DNA of 64,000 nucleotides from Paenibacillus faecalis (GCF_900289175.1 NZ_LT985747.1:2694624-2758623); one strand, 5' to 3'. Counted from the stretch's first letter, positions 53,518-63,490 are shown. The notes: generated from the letters alone by a model not told the origin. Numbers and translations are program-made.

Positions 53518-53644
53518 GAAAATCTCCCCGCTTTCCTTGTTAAAGTTTATTTTTCAATTCGTTAAGATGCCCAAAAAAATGGATCGTCAGTTTATACATG
53601 AGACATTATATCACAAAGAAACCTCTTGCACGAAATCGCCTACA

Positions 53645-54550
53645 TCAGTGATCGCGAGACTTGAGAAAATCTGCAATTTCGAACAACCGTTGCGGATTTA
53701 CGAATCCGGCATCCGCAATTACCGTCTTGGCCTCCGATGTCAACCGCTCTATCTCCTCTTTAGAGGCCTCCAAGCCGATAAAATAAGGATATGTTACTTT
53801 TTGCTGTTTTACATCACTCTGCGTTTTTTTCCCCAGCTTGGCTTCATCGCCTGTCAAATCAAGAATGTCGTCCTGAATCTGAAAAGCAAGACCGATATTG
53901 TATCCATAAGTTCGTAGCGCGTTCAGCTGCTCCTCTGTAACTCCGGCTATTCTTCCACCGGCAATCAGAGAAAACATAATCAAATCGCTCGTCTTGTGAT
54001 GATGAATATATTTCAGCTGTTCAAGGCTTGTTATACCTTGCTCACCTTCCATGTCGGCGACCTGTCCTCCAACCATACCACGAGGGCCTGCATACTCAGC
54101 CAAATCCTCCACGATCGATAAGACTCTCTCAGCAGGAATCCCGTGCTTGCGGCTCGTTTGAATGATACTGTAAAATGCATGGGTCAACAATGCATCACCG
54201 GCCAATATCGCTGCTGCTTCCCCAAACACCTTATGGCTAGTCGGTTTGCCGCGCCGAAAATCATCGTTATCCATTGCAGGCAGATCATCATGCACCAAAG
54301 AATACGTATGTACCATCTCAACGGCGCACGCCACCGGAAGAGCTGCCTCCCGGCTTCCACCGCCTGCTTCACATGCGGCGATAACAAGCAGCGGACGCAG
54401 CCGTTTTCCCCCGGCCATCAACGAGTAGTTCATTGCTTCTTTTAAACTTGAAGGTACATTCCAGTGCTCTGGCAATACTGAGGCCAATGCGGTTGAGACC
54501 AGATCGCTGATCTCTCTCATATAGTAATCCAAAGGACGATCGTTATTCAC
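53645..54550 (-). CDS. ispA: Farnesyl diphosphate synthase
   Basis: 301 residues with a GTG start four bases after GGGGAG, overlapping the xseB stop by eight bases. First aspartate-rich motif LVHDDLPAMDNDDFRRG (DDxxD-type), the second LAFQIQDDILDLTGD, and KTSDLI between them (Lys of the substrate site). Forms FPP from DMAPP and IPP. Sits between dxs and xseB in the usual Bacillus order. Confidence 0.94.
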   Translation of the reverse strand: MNNDRPLDYYMREISDLVSTALASVLPEHWNVPSSLKEAMNYSLMAGGKRLRPLLVIAACEAGGGSREAALPVACAVEMVHTYSLVHDDLPAMDNDDFRRGKPTSHKVFGEAAAILAGDALLTHAFYSIIQTSRKHGIPAERVLSIVEDLAEYAGPRGMVGGQVADMEGEQGITSLEQLKYIHHHKTSDLIMFSLIAGGRIAGVTEEQLNALRTYGYNIGLAFQIQDDILDLTGDEAKLGKKTQSDVKQQKVTYPYFIGLEASKEEIERLTSEAKTVIADAGFVNPQRLFEIADFLKSRDH

Positions 54551-54800
54551 TACTCTCCCCCGTTTCATCAAGCATATTTCCGAAAGGGCGACGTTTCAGC
54601 TCCCCTGCCTCTTCTACAATCATCTCAATTTTTTGCTCAACCTGCTCAAGCTTCTGACTGCACATCTGGGACAATCGCATCCCTTTCTGATATAAGTCAA
54701 TAGCCTTTTCCAATGGCACGTCGCCGTCTTCCAATTGACTGACGATAGCTTCCAACTGAGTCATCGCTTCTTCAAAGCTCATTTCCGTTTCTTTCGTCAC
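54543..54800 (-). CDS. xseB: Exodeoxyribonuclease VII small subunit
   Basis: 85 residues of the usual helical hairpin: SFEEAMTQLEAIVSQLEDGDVPLEKAIDLYQKGMRLSQMC. Complexes with XseA to degrade single-stranded DNA. The xseA stop lies past its start, so the two overlap by 29 bases and are translationally coupled. Confidence 0.95.
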   Translation of the reverse strand: MTKETEMSFEEAMTQLEAIVSQLEDGDVPLEKAIDLYQKGMRLSQMCSQKLEQVEQKIEMIVEEAGELKRRPFGNMLDETGESSE

Positions 54801-56160
54801 GATCGTTATCCTCCTTCATTCCCCATACCTGACACTGCAACCTACCATCACTTACCTTTACATTAACCAAATCACCTGGCTGCACATCATTTAATGATTT
54901 GATCAGTTTGCGCTCCTGCTCGTCGTAAACTAGACTGTACCCTCTCGACATGACCTTAAGCGGACTAAGCGCATCCAAATGTCTAATCTCGGACTGGAGA
55001 TGTTGGACTTTCTTCCGCATAAGCGACTGAATTGCTGCCGTCAACTGACGGTGGTTTCCATCCCACCTGCGGGATGCTGCTTCCACCTGTACCTGTGGAT
55101 TAAAGCGAATCAAGCCTTGCTTCAGCACAGCCTGCCTCTGGCGACTTTGTGATACCTTTGTTTGAATGGTTCCCTGAATTCGCAATTTCAGCATGTCTAA
55201 CCGCTCTGCATGCTGTAGCAAATTTCTTCTTGGATAGACCAATACAGGCGAGCGCTGCAAGGCTGCCAGTCGTTCCCTGCTTCGGGTAAGTCGTTGCTGT
55301 AATCCCTGCTGCAACTGCCTCTCTAGCTGATGAAGACGCGCTTTAACTTCGAAGGCATTCGGTACGGCAAGTTCGGCGGCTGCCGTTGGAGTTGCAGCAC
55401 GAAGGTCGGAGACAAAATCGACAATCGTAAAATCCGTCTCATGCCCTACAGCCGATATAACCGGGATTTCAGATTCATATACAGCCCGAGCCACCATCTC
55501 TTCGTTAAAAGCCCACAACTCCTCAAGCGACCCTCCGCCGCGTCCTACGATCAGCACATCCGCTTCTTTCATCGCATTCATCGCTCGAATTCCCTTAACG
55601 ATGGAAGGAGCAGCGCTCTTGCCTTGCACTAATACCGGGTATAAAACAACACGGGCCTGAGAATATCGTCTACGGATTGTAATGATAATATCTCGAACAG
55701 CAGCACCCGTCGGTGACGTTATAACGCCCACCGTACGCGGAAACAGAGGAAGCGGCCGCTTGCGCTCGGCTGCAAATAATCCTTCTCCCTCCAGTTTTTG
55801 CTTCAGCTGCTCATAAGCAAGGTACAAACTGCCAATACCGTCGGGCTGCATCTGCACGGCGTAAAACTGATACTGACCATCACGTTCATATACAGATACA
55901 TTCCCGCGCGCGATAACACGTGTCCCTTCTTTCGGGATAAACGGCAGTCTCCGATTATGAGCGGCAAACATAATTGCGCGAATGCGGCTGCCGTCATCTT
56001 TTAGCGTAAAGTACATATGTCCGCTTGAATGATGAGTAAAGTTTGATATTTCACCCCGTATCCATACGTCCGACAACCGGGAGTCCCCCTCCATTTTCAT
56101 CCGGATATATCGGTTTAAATCCTTGACGGATAAAATATGGTGCTCATCTACAGACTTCAT
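54772..56160 (-). CDS. xseA: Exodeoxyribonuclease VII large subunit
   Basis: 462 residues, taking the ATG (MKSVDEHHILSVKDLNRYI) at 56160; a GTG five codons earlier (56175) is an alternative start overlapping the folD stop. N-terminal OB fold (DVWIRGEISNFTHHSSGHMYFTLKDDGSRI), then the catalytic domain with TSPTGAAVRDII, a glycine-rich segment VGRGGGSLEELWAFN and a long C-terminal helical region of coiled-coil character. The fold and motifs are those of XseA. Confidence 0.93.
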   Translation of the reverse strand: MKSVDEHHILSVKDLNRYIRMKMEGDSRLSDVWIRGEISNFTHHSSGHMYFTLKDDGSRIRAIMFAAHNRRLPFIPKEGTRVIARGNVSVYERDGQYQFYAVQMQPDGIGSLYLAYEQLKQKLEGEGLFAAERKRPLPLFPRTVGVITSPTGAAVRDIIITIRRRYSQARVVLYPVLVQGKSAAPSIVKGIRAMNAMKEADVLIVGRGGGSLEELWAFNEEMVARAVYESEIPVISAVGHETDFTIVDFVSDLRAATPTAAAELAVPNAFEVKARLHQLERQLQQGLQQRLTRSRERLAALQRSPVLVYPRRNLLQHAERLDMLKLRIQGTIQTKVSQSRQRQAVLKQGLIRFNPQVQVEAASRRWDGNHRQLTAAIQSLMRKKVQHLQSEIRHLDALSPLKVMSRGYSLVYDEQERKLIKSLNDVQPGDLVNVKVSDGRLQCQVWGMKEDNDRDERNGNEL

Positions 56161-56161
56161 C

Positions 56162-57019
56162 TTAATCCAATCCACCTAGCCGCTTGGAGGCGAGCAGCGT
56201 ATTTTTCATTAACATCGTAATTGTCATAGGTCCGACCCCGCCCGGTACCGGCGTTATATAGCCTGCAACTTCTTTGGCGCTGTCATAATCAACATCCCCG
56301 GCCAGCTTTCCGTTGTCTAACCGGTTCATTCCTACATCGATGACGACAGATCCCGGTTTAATATAGCTTGCATCAATCATTTTGGCTCTGCCGATGGCAA
56401 CAACGAGAATATCAGCCATTTGGGTCAATTCTTTCATATTGCTCGTACGGGAATGACACATTGTTACCGTAGCATTCTCTCGCTGTAAAAGCAGAGATAC
56501 CGGTTTGCCGACAATGTTGGATCGTCCGATCACAACGGCATGCTTTCCGGCCATATCAATTCCGGTTCGTCGAATCAATTCAATAACGCCCGCCGGTGTA
56601 CAAGGTAGCAAACTATCATCGCCAATGACAAGATTGCCCACATTGATCGGGTGAAAACCATCCACGTCTTTTTCAACTGCTATGGCATTAAGCACAGCTT
56701 TTTCATCAATATCCTTCGGTAGAGGAAGCTGGACAAGTATACCGTGGATGTTATCCTGGCGATTAAGCTTGTCCACTAAAGCCAAAACCTCCTCCTCGCT
56801 GGAAGACTCAGGAATTCGATGTACTTCGGAGTAAAATCCCAGGTCGTGACATGCTTTTTCTTTGTTACGAACATAAACTTGAGAAGCAGGGTCCTCCCCG
56901 ACAAGCACAACTGCCAATCCGGGACAGAATCCTTTCTTTGCTAGCCTTTGGACTTCTTCTGCAATGTTTCCTCGAATGTCTTCGGATATCGATTTGCCAT
57001 TAATGATGTTTGCTGTCAT
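56162..57019 (-). CDS. folD: Bifunctional methylenetetrahydrofolate dehydrogenase/cyclohydrolase
   Basis: 285 residues from the ATG after GGGGAGAGG; a 25-codon upstream extension has no ribosome site. Catalytic Lys in VYVRNKEKACHDLGF (Y-x3-K pattern), DGFHPINVGNL, the NADP motif VIGRSNIVGKPVSLLL and the C-terminal GGVGPMTITMLMKNTL. Interconverts 5,10-methylene- and 10-formyl-THF. Stop and xseA start nearly touch. Confidence 0.95.
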   Translation of the reverse strand: MTANIINGKSISEDIRGNIAEEVQRLAKKGFCPGLAVVLVGEDPASQVYVRNKEKACHDLGFYSEVHRIPESSSEEEVLALVDKLNRQDNIHGILVQLPLPKDIDEKAVLNAIAVEKDVDGFHPINVGNLVIGDDSLLPCTPAGVIELIRRTGIDMAGKHAVVIGRSNIVGKPVSLLLQRENATVTMCHSRTSNMKELTQMADILVVAIGRAKMIDASYIKPGSVVIDVGMNRLDNGKLAGDVDYDSAKEVAGYITPVPGGVGPMTITMLMKNTLLASKRLGGLD

Positions 57020-57145
57020 TTCAACCTCTCCCCTACGCCTGAAAATAATTACCCTTTCAAATATACAACTCTCTGATGTACACCCTCTGACCATTTGTTC
57101 CGTAATTCATTTCTGTATATAAATGTTCAGTATTTAGACTTAAAC

Positions 57146-57604
57146 TCAAGACTGCTGAAGCTTCGCTTTAACTTCATCCAGATCCTGAAGCATGCGGCCA
57201 AGAACGCCATTTACGAATTTCCCCGACTCCTCTGTACCGAAATGTTTGGCAAGTTCAATCGCTTCATTTACCGCCACTTTTCCGGGAACATCTTCACGGA
57301 AGGCCAGCTCATACACAGCCAAACGTAAAACCTGACGGTCCACACGTGACAATCGACTGATCTGCCAGCCTTTCAAGTACTGACTCAATACCGAATCGAT
57401 TTTCTCTCTTGCTGTCCATAAACCGTTAACAAGCTGCAGAACGGTTTCTCTAACTTTGACCTCATCGCCAATTACCCGCTCTGTTTCGTTCTCCTCTGCC
57501 GCTTCGGAAAGGATCATGGATACGGCCTCTGCGCTGTCCACCTCGTTCATTTCCATCTGATAAAGGCTCTGAACGGCAATCTCTCTTAATACACGTCTTT
57601 TCAT
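57146..57604 (-). CDS. nusB: Transcription antitermination factor NusB
   Basis: 152 residues, all helical. N-terminal RRVLREIAVQSLYQMEMNEV with the conserved Arg-rich RNA-binding face, then LRLAVYELAFREDVPGKVAVNEAIELAKHFG and ESGKFVNGVLGRM near the end. Binds boxA RNA with S10. It has its own strong terminator-like hairpin upstream on the strand (57687-57775) that isolates it from the Asp23 block. Confidence 0.95.
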   Translation of the reverse strand: MKRRVLREIAVQSLYQMEMNEVDSAEAVSMILSEAAEENETERVIGDEVKVRETVLQLVNGLWTAREKIDSVLSQYLKGWQISRLSRVDRQVLRLAVYELAFREDVPGKVAVNEAIELAKHFGTEESGKFVNGVLGRMLQDLDEVKAKLQQS

Positions 57605-57686
57605 TATGTTCCTCCTGTGGACCTAGCCTGAAATTCTAATTTGGGTATAGTATAAACAATGATTCATTTTTTTCAGCAAATCAGCA

Positions 57687-57775
57687 CAAAAAAACCTGTG
57701 AGCGGCTCTCTCCGCAAAAACGGGCGAGATACAGTATGTCTCGGCTATTTTTTCCGGAGAAAGCATATCACAGGG
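57687..57775 (-). terminator. Long compound hairpin before nusB
   Basis: Three nested stems: CCTGTGA/TCACAGG outermost, CTCTCCG/CGGAGA in the middle, CGAGATA/TATCTCG-type innermost. Seven T residues follow in the minus direction. It ends transcripts of the DUF2273-amaP-asp23 block just past its last stop. Confidence 0.8.
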
Positions 57776-57777
57776 TT

Positions 57778-58011
57778 TCATTTAAACGGCCGCCAACGCT
57801 CAGACAGCCAGCGCCCCCACTCTTGCCAATGAAACAAGGAGCCCTGTCGCAAGTCTCTTCGTTTACCGAAGGTGTAGCCGATAAAAACCACTAATGCAAA
57901 GAACAGCATATCCCAAAAACCGGATAATAAATAGATCAGGCCGCATATAATACCGCTGATTACACCAAGTATTCGCCCGCCGTGACTCTCCCACAATTGT
58001 TTCCATGGCAT
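57778..58011 (-). CDS. DUF2273 small membrane protein
   Basis: 77 residues with two membrane helices (ILGVISGIICGLIYLLSGFWDMLFFALVVFIG) and a basic C-terminus. DUF2273 genes usually follow asp23 and amaP, as here; the trio is linked to cell-envelope stress. Function of this protein unknown. Confidence 0.85.
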   Translation of the reverse strand: MPWKQLWESHGGRILGVISGIICGLIYLLSGFWDMLFFALVVFIGYTFGKRRDLRQGSLFHWQEWGRWLSERWRPFK

Positions 58012-58027
58012 TTTGGGAAATTCACCT

Positions 58028-58567
58028 CTATTCTACGCGGCTCTTGAAGCTCGGTGCCTGAACCACGTTTGCTATATAGACTGATACGCTTGAAACGGGA
58101 ATCCCCGTGGTATCTTCTACAAAATCATGTACCTGCTTCTGAACATCTGTCGTTAGCGCAGGAATGGACTCCTCGCCATCTACAACTGCACGAATAGCAA
58201 TCTCTAATCCAGCCTGGGACACCTTGATACGAGATTTTAAGTCTTTCACGCCACGCACTCTAGAGGCCGCTTTCAGACATAAATTTTCAATGGTCTCGAT
58301 CGAGATCTGAATATCTCCAAATTCGGTTCGCTGGTCTATCGAATTCGTCTCCGTACGGTCGCGGCGAATCGAGATATAGAAAAAACGAATGCTTATCAGG
58401 AATAAAACCGATGCCACAATAATCCCTGCCAAAAAGAGCTGCTGTTCCTGATCATATGTTAGATCGTAGGGTATAGCACCACTCAAGAGGAGGATGGCAA
58501 CTACAGTGATCACTCCAATACTCAAGCTGTACAAAAACAGCAAGAGTCTGTCCACAATTTTAGCCAC
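58028..58567 (-). CDS. amaP: Alkaline-shock membrane anchor AmaP
   Basis: 179 residues. Two N-terminal membrane helices (about 5-30 and 41-63) then a cytoplasmic DUF322-like domain (FGDIQISIETIENLCLKAASRVRGV...). AmaP anchors Asp23 to the membrane. Separated from asp23 by a short hairpin, and 16 bases from the DUF2273 gene. Confidence 0.88.
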   Translation of the reverse strand: MAKIVDRLLLFLYSLSIGVITVVAILLLSGAIPYDLTYDQEQQLFLAGIIVASVLFLISIRFFYISIRRDRTETNSIDQRTEFGDIQISIETIENLCLKAASRVRGVKDLKSRIKVSQAGLEIAIRAVVDGEESIPALTTDVQKQVHDFVEDTTGIPVSSVSVYIANVVQAPSFKSRVE

Positions 58568-58592
58568 GAACGAAAACAGCCTCCTTAGAATT

Positions 58593-58638
58593 AGATGAAA
58601 CCCTCGACATGTCTGTCGGGGGTTAGGGGGTTTCGTTA
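58593..58638 (-). terminator. Hairpin between asp23 and amaP (attenuator-like)
   Basis: GAAACCC and GGGTTTC outer arms enclose CGACA/TGTCG. It begins at the asp23 stop, and only a few T residues follow (ATCTAATT), so readthrough is expected. It may lower amaP relative to asp23 expression. Confidence 0.5.
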
Positions 58639-59049
58639 TTTCACTCGCTGAACGACATCAATCTCTTCGATCTTTTCGGAAGTCTTCGCGAAGTGAACAT
58701 CATGAATATGTACGTTGACTTCTACGACTGTCAAACCGGTCATATTCTCAATCGAACGCTTCACATTACGCTGGATTTCTCCAGCTACTTCCGGAAGGCG
58801 ATGACCGTATTCTACGATAACCGAGACATCAACCGCTGCTTCACGCTGACCTACTTCGACGGTTACTCCTTTGGACAAATTTTTGCCTCCGAGCAGTTCG
58901 ACGATTCCGTTTGCGAATCCGCCGCTCATTCCTGCAACACCTTTCACCTCAACGGTTGCAAGTCCAGCAATGACTTCAATAACTTCCGGGGCAATTTGAA
59001 TCTGTCCAATCTCTGTACGCTCAAATTCCGTCGGCAATGAATCTACCAT
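58636..59049 (-). CDS. yqhY: Asp23/Gls24 family envelope stress protein (YqhY)
   Basis: 137 residues. Asp23 fold: IQIAPEVIEVIAGLATVEVKGVAGMSGGF near the start, then GVTVEVGQREAAVDVSVIVEYGHRLPEVA and the end ENMTGLTVVEVNVHIHDV. Abundant membrane-associated protein that affects acetyl-CoA carboxylase in Bacillus; lies beside accBC here as in Bacillus. Confidence 0.9.
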   Translation of the reverse strand: MVDSLPTEFERTEIGQIQIAPEVIEVIAGLATVEVKGVAGMSGGFANGIVELLGGKNLSKGVTVEVGQREAAVDVSVIVEYGHRLPEVAGEIQRNVKRSIENMTGLTVVEVNVHIHDVHFAKTSEKIEEIDVVQRVK

Positions 59050-59166
59050 GTCTCAACACACCTTTCAAGATAAGTTCGCGGATGCATGGTTAAAATCAAG
59101 GCATGCGCATCTTATTACACATACTATATCATCTGACCATGCCGATGACAAACAACATAAAACACA

Positions 59167-60510
59167 TTAAAGTTTATGTTCTTCCAAAAATTTAATATCA
59201 AAGTCTCCCTTCAAAAAGACGGGATGACTGAGTAGTTTCTGATGAAACGGAATCGTCGTATGAATTCCTTCAATCTCAAATTCCGTTAAGGCACGCTTCA
59301 TTTTAGCGATCGCTTCCTCACGGGTTGGCGCCCAAACGATAAGCTTCGCAATCATGGAATCATAATAAGGTGAGATCGTATAGCCGGGATATGCTGCACT
59401 GTCAACACGAACTCCGGGTCCCCCCGGTGGCAGGTAGAACTGGATCGTTCCGGGCGCAGGCATGAAATCCTTGTCCGGATTCTCCGCATTAATACGACAT
59501 TCAATCGACCAACCGTTGATCATAATCTCTTCCTGTGTAAAAGATAACGGAAGACCTTCGGCCACAGATATCATTTCCTTGATCAAATCAACTCCGGTAA
59601 CCATTTCGGTAACCGGATGCTCAACCTGGATTCGTGTATTCATCTCCATGAAATAAAACTGTCCATCCGGCCCAAGTAAAAATTCAAGCGTACCAGCTCC
59701 TGAATAGTTAACCGCTTTGGCTGCACGAACCGCTGCTTCTCCCATACGTGTACGCACATCTTCGGTCAGTATTGGACACGGCGCTTCTTCCACCAGCTTT
59801 TGGCGTCGACGCTGTACAGAGCAATCGCGCTCTCCCAAGTGAACCGCATTGCCATATTTGTCGGCAATAACTTGAATTTCAACATGTTTCATTCCGGTCA
59901 AAAACTTCTCAAGATATACACCGGCGTTACCAAAAGCTTTCTGTGCTTCCTGCTGTGCTGTCGTAATCTGCTTGATCAGCGATTCCTCATCTTCAGCGAT
60001 CCGGATTCCTTTACCGCCGCCGCCAGCAGTTGCTTTAATAATAATAGGGTAACCGATATCTCTCGCAAGCATAACAGCGTCATTCAGATCTTCAATAAGA
60101 CCGTCTGAGCCCGGTATGACAGGTACCCCGGCGTCTTTCATCGTCTGCTTGGCAATGGCCTTGTCTCCCATTTTGGTAATTGCATCTGCAGATGGTCCGA
60201 TGAAAGTAATACTGCATGATTCACAAATCTCGGCAAAATCAGGATTTTCTGCAAGAAATCCGTATCCTGGGTGAATTGCATCACATTCAGCTAACGTAGC
60301 AACGCTCATAATATTGGTAAAGTTCAAATAGCTGTCTTTGGAAAGGGTTGGACCAATACAATAAGCTTCATCGGCAAGACGAACATGCAGAGAATCACGG
60401 TCAGGCTCTGAATAAACAGCCACCGTAGATATCCCCAGCTCATGGCAGGCCCTTATAATACGAACGGCGATTTCTCCTCGGTTCGCGATCAGCACTTTCT
60501 GAAATGTCAT
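59167..60510 (-). CDS. accC: Acetyl-CoA carboxylase, biotin carboxylase subunit
   Basis: 447 residues from the ATG eight bases after AAGGAGG ([18 protein letters not shown]); a 19-codon extension overlaps that site. ATP-grasp enzyme: glycine-rich loop [32 protein letters not shown], the biotin-carboxylation [17 protein letters not shown] and [21 protein letters not shown] with the catalytic Arg/Glu. Carboxylates biotin on AccB for malonyl-CoA synthesis. Confidence 0.96.
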   Translation of the reverse strand: MTFQKVLIANRGEIAVRIIRACHELGISTVAVYSEPDRDSLHVRLADEAYCIGPTLSKDSYLNFTNIMSVATLAECDAIHPGYGFLAENPDFAEICESCSITFIGPSADAITKMGDKAIAKQTMKDAGVPVIPGSDGLIEDLNDAVMLARDIGYPIIIKATAGGGGKGIRIAEDEESLIKQITTAQQEAQKAFGNAGVYLEKFLTGMKHVEIQVIADKYGNAVHLGERDCSVQRRRQKLVEEAPCPILTEDVRTRMGEAAVRAAKAVNYSGAGTLEFLLGPDGQFYFMEMNTRIQVEHPVTEMVTGVDLIKEMISVAEGLPLSFTQEEIMINGWSIECRINAENPDKDFMPAPGTIQFYLPPGGPGVRVDSAAYPGYTISPYYDSMIAKLIVWAPTREEAIAKMKRALTEFEIEGIHTTIPFHQKLLSHPVFLKGDFDIKFLEEHKL

Positions 60511-60563
60511 GCAAGTAACCTCCTTCGGACTCAAATAGCTTATATTTTCGGCGAGTATGGAAT

Positions 60564-61064
60564 TCACTCCGGTCTCACCAGAAATAAAGGCTGTCCGAAT
60601 TCCACCAGCTGCCCGTTTTCAGCAATAACTTTTACAATTTCCCCTTTGATCTCGGCTTCAAGCTCATTCATAAGCTTCATAGCCTCGATAATACAAACCG
60701 TTGTTTTCTCGTTCACTTGATCACCAGGGCTTACAAACGGCGGAGCTTCAGGGGAAGGAGCACGGTAAAAGGTTCCTACCATCGGTGATGTAATTGTATG
60801 CAGCCCACTGGTCTCTGCATCCTGAGCGGAAGATTCTCCGCTTGCCGGGGCTGGCTGGCTTACCGCTGCAGTCGGCTGAATATGCTGATGCATCACTTGA
60901 GGCGCAGGTATAAATGCCTGAGGTCCGGGTTGAAGATTTACAGCCTCGGCAACACCAGGCTTCTTGATGGATAAACGCGCGCCTTCATTCTCGATTTCCA
61001 GCTCCTGTACAGAGGTTTGATCCACAAGCTTGATCAATTCCTTAATCTCGCTTAATTTAAACAT
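60564..61064 (-). CDS. accB: Acetyl-CoA carboxylase biotin carboxyl carrier protein
   Basis: 166 residues. N-terminal conserved domain ([24 protein letters not shown]), a linker rich in Pro, Ala and Gln, and the biotinyl domain with Lys130 in [15 protein letters not shown]. Carries the carboxyl group to acetyl-CoA with AccC. First of the accB-accC pair; 53 bases between them. Confidence 0.95.
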   Translation of the reverse strand: MFKLSEIKELIKLVDQTSVQELEIENEGARLSIKKPGVAEAVNLQPGPQAFIPAPQVMHQHIQPTAAVSQPAPASGESSAQDAETSGLHTITSPMVGTFYRAPSPEAPPFVSPGDQVNEKTTVCIIEAMKLMNELEAEIKGEIVKVIAENGQLVEFGQPLFLVRPE

Positions 61065-61151
61065 ATTCGACTCTCACTCCTTCACTTTCTTGGAAGCCCT
61101 ATTTCGGACAGTCAGTTAATAGCTTAGAGTATTATATCACAATCCAAAGAA

Positions 61152-61192
61152 ATGGAAAGAGCCCAAGAGAATCCCCGGACTCTTTCATTTTT
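61152..61192. terminator. Hairpin between accB and spoIIIAH
   Basis: GAAAGAGcC and GGaCTCTTTC arms with a CCCAAG/CCCCGG middle. A long T tract follows on the plus side and a short T-rich one on the minus side. Likely the terminator of the spoIIIA operon. Confidence 0.6.
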
Positions 61193-61233
61193 TTCGATTT
61201 AAAGGGACAACTTTCGCGTTATTATGCATCGAA

Positions 61234-62037
61234 TTATGGAGTAACGTATTGAACGCTCACTTTGTCTTGACCCACTTTTAATTCCTTCATCACCGTGTCA
61301 ACGATTCCTGCAGCCTGTTTGGCATTCAGCTGATCACTTAAAACTACAACATTATATCGGTCCTTCTCCTCTTTGACAATCGCATTCTCGAAGTGCTGCT
61401 GCAGCTCCTCCTCTATGCTCTGAATAATGGTTTCTTTGTCTTCCAACTTATTCAATTGATCCGCAAGCTTTGCAGTCTCTTCTGCCGAATTGCTCTGATT
61501 GCCGAGCTTCGCCATTAACTCTTCGTGCAGCTTCATATTTTTGTTAGAACGCTCAAGCTGATAAGACTCCAGCTTACTGGCTGCTGAATTGGCCTGAGCT
61601 GCAACCTCCTCAAGCACCTCTTCCTCGGTTTTGGCAGTATCCTTCGCTTTTGCCGATTCCTCAGATTTAGCCTCATTCTCTTTTCCTTCTTCTGTAGTGG
61701 ACTCCTCCACTTTAGCATCCGGTGCTTTATCCTGTTCCTTGTTATCGGCAGCTTCACCTTGTTTATCCGCTTCACTATTGCTTTCGCTGGCGTCTATACC
61801 GGTTTCTTCGCTAGCTCCCGAGTCATCTACGCTGCCTTCGGGAGTATTTTCGTTCAGTACGAGTTCATCTATTTTTTCAGGTGTACCTTCTGGCGTATTT
61901 TCATTGTTAACTTGTGTGCTCTCAGCTACCGGAGGAGCTGATGGACCGGATTCCTCCGTAAATAGATAGTAGGCTGAAAGAATGACCATAAGACTCAGCA
62001 TGGAAACTAACCAGATTGTTTGTCGTTTGTTATTCAT
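61234..62037 (-). CDS. spoIIIAH: Stage III sporulation protein AH
   Basis: 267 residues. One N-terminal membrane helix (IWLVSMLSLMVILSAYYLF), then a long low-complexity acidic linker rich in Glu, Ser and Lys (about residues 30-145), and the ring-forming domain similar to type III secretion EscJ (ERSNKNMKLHEELM... YNVVVLSDQLNAKQAAGIVD). Forms the mother-cell ring of the feeding-tube channel with forespore SpoIIQ. The linker is longer than in Bacillus. Last gene of the spoIIIA operon. Confidence 0.92.
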   Translation of the reverse strand: MNNKRQTIWLVSMLSLMVILSAYYLFTEESGPSAPPVAESTQVNNENTPEGTPEKIDELVLNENTPEGSVDDSGASEETGIDASESNSEADKQGEAADNKEQDKAPDAKVEESTTEEGKENEAKSEESAKAKDTAKTEEEVLEEVAAQANSAASKLESYQLERSNKNMKLHEELMAKLGNQSNSAEETAKLADQLNKLEDKETIIQSIEEELQQHFENAIVKEEKDRYNVVVLSDQLNAKQAAGIVDTVMKELKVGQDKVSVQYVTP

Positions 62038-62095
62038 TTACAATATTTCCTCCTTTGGATAACTGCTTGAATAACGATCGGCTCGCTACTTTTTT

Positions 62096-62737
62096 CTATT
62101 CCTGCTTTCGGGGAACAACCGATATTTTGTAGCTCGGTACATTAAGTCCTCTTTGAACGGCATCCACAATCAAATTTCGCACGGTTTCATTTTCCGCACC
62201 TTTTGCAACGACGAGTACACCTCGAACTTGAGGCTTTACTTTTTTCGTCACGATGGGGGTCTGATCACCGGAAGAATCGTAGGTGACGATTTGACCGTCA
62301 CGGGTATAACTTGTTACATGTCTTTTGCCGCCATTGCCATCATCTTCTTCTGTAAGCTCCTGGGTGTCCTTAACATTCCGCTGTACGATAATTTCTTCTG
62401 TCGATTCTACGGTTACCATTACATCTACAGAGCCAACGCCAACAACCTGCTCAAGAATCTCTTTCGTCCTGTCCTCAAACTCTTTCTCGATGCTTCCAAA
62501 TTCACTGCTTCCACTTCCAGTTGGAGGATGAACAGAGGTTGCTGCCGCCTGATCCGGCGGCGGTTCCCTGCCGATGTTCTCATTATCAAGCTTTTTCACA
62601 TGTACAAAAGAGTTGAAAAGCATGATGGCGACTCCGACCAGTCCAAGTATGATCAGCCAACGAAAGGTTTGCATTTTTTTGGTTCCTTCAAGGCCCCCAC
62701 CTAGCCATTGCTCCACCTTTTTCAACCATCTCCCCAA
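62096..62737 (-). CDS. spoIIIAG: Stage III sporulation protein AG
   Basis: 213 residues, taking the TTG eight bases after GGAGG (codon four of the longer frame whose GTG lies inside the ribosome site). One membrane helix (about 25-43, FRWLIILGLVGVAIMLFNSF), a linker, and a ring-building motif domain (VDVMVTVESTEEIIVQRNV; VRGVLVVAKGAENETVRNLI). SpoIIIAG forms the large 30-fold ring of the channel. Overlaps none of its neighbours; 14 bases from spoIIIAF. Confidence 0.9.
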   Translation of the reverse strand: MGRWLKKVEQWLGGGLEGTKKMQTFRWLIILGLVGVAIMLFNSFVHVKKLDNENIGREPPPDQAAATSVHPPTGSGSSEFGSIEKEFEDRTKEILEQVVGVGSVDVMVTVESTEEIIVQRNVKDTQELTEEDDGNGGKRHVTSYTRDGQIVTYDSSGDQTPIVTKKVKPQVRGVLVVAKGAENETVRNLIVDAVQRGLNVPSYKISVVPRKQE

Positions 62738-62751
62738 CAGGCTCACCTCCG

Positions 62752-63468
62752 TTACAATTTGGACTCCGCTTCACTTTCGCTTGAATATATGGATATCTGG
62801 TCGGTCTTCAAATCCCAGCGTTTCTGTAAGAGCTCCCTTACAGAAGCTGTTCTAGCCTCCATTTCGGCGTCAACCTCTAGAGCTTCGTCCCTCGTTTTAT
62901 GTTGATCAGAACCGTTATAGTCCAGCTTTACATCGATTCGAACTGCATCCACCGGCTCTACACCCCCTGGTTCTTCTTCCGCAATCTTCTCCTCAGCTTC
63001 ACCGTGATCCGCTCCCTTTAAACGAACTTCGACCGAGGTGATAACCGCACTATTTGCAGAACCTTCCCTTGAAGCTGTTAGAACCACCTCGACTTCCTCA
63101 ACCGCTTCCCCGGTCTCGGTCATAATTTGATCCTTCATTTGCCGTGCTATCTCTTCTCCCGCCCACTGCAGACTTTGCTGCTGTTGAACGTTCTTCAATT
63201 GTTCAGCCTGTGCCAAAATATGCTCGAGCTCCGCCTCCTTTGGGATATCCTTGCTGCTCTCGATTTGTTCCAGTTCAAGGGCCAGCTGTTTTTCCGGTGA
63301 TTCTGTCAGAAGGCTGATGATCGGGGAAAGCAATGCCAGCATAATCAACATGCTCAGCACCAGCCTGACATACCGCTGCATCGTCTTGCTGGGCAGAATC
63401 AGATCGATGAAGGCGGCAAACATGACGACCATAATTACGCTTTTCAGCCAGCCGCTCAGCCATTCCAT
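62752..63468 (-). CDS. spoIIIAF: Stage III sporulation protein AF
   Basis: 238 residues. Two membrane helices near the N-terminus (SVIMVVMFAAFIDLILP; YVRLVLSMLIMLALLSPI) followed by a soluble domain with the EscJ-like ring-building fold (VVLTASREGSANSAVITSVEVRLKG). GGGGAGAGGCGG precedes the ATG. Part of the SpoIIIA-SpoIIQ channel; order AE-AF-AG-AH is standard. Confidence 0.9.
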   Translation of the reverse strand: MEWLSGWLKSVIMVVMFAAFIDLILPSKTMQRYVRLVLSMLIMLALLSPIISLLTESPEKQLALELEQIESSKDIPKEAELEHILAQAEQLKNVQQQQSLQWAGEEIARQMKDQIMTETGEAVEEVEVVLTASREGSANSAVITSVEVRLKGADHGEAEEKIAEEEPGGVEPVDAVRIDVKLDYNGSDQHKTRDEALEVDAEMEARTASVRELLQKRWDLKTDQISIYSSESEAESKL

Positions 63469-63490
63469 CCGCCTCTCCCCTTTCCTCGCC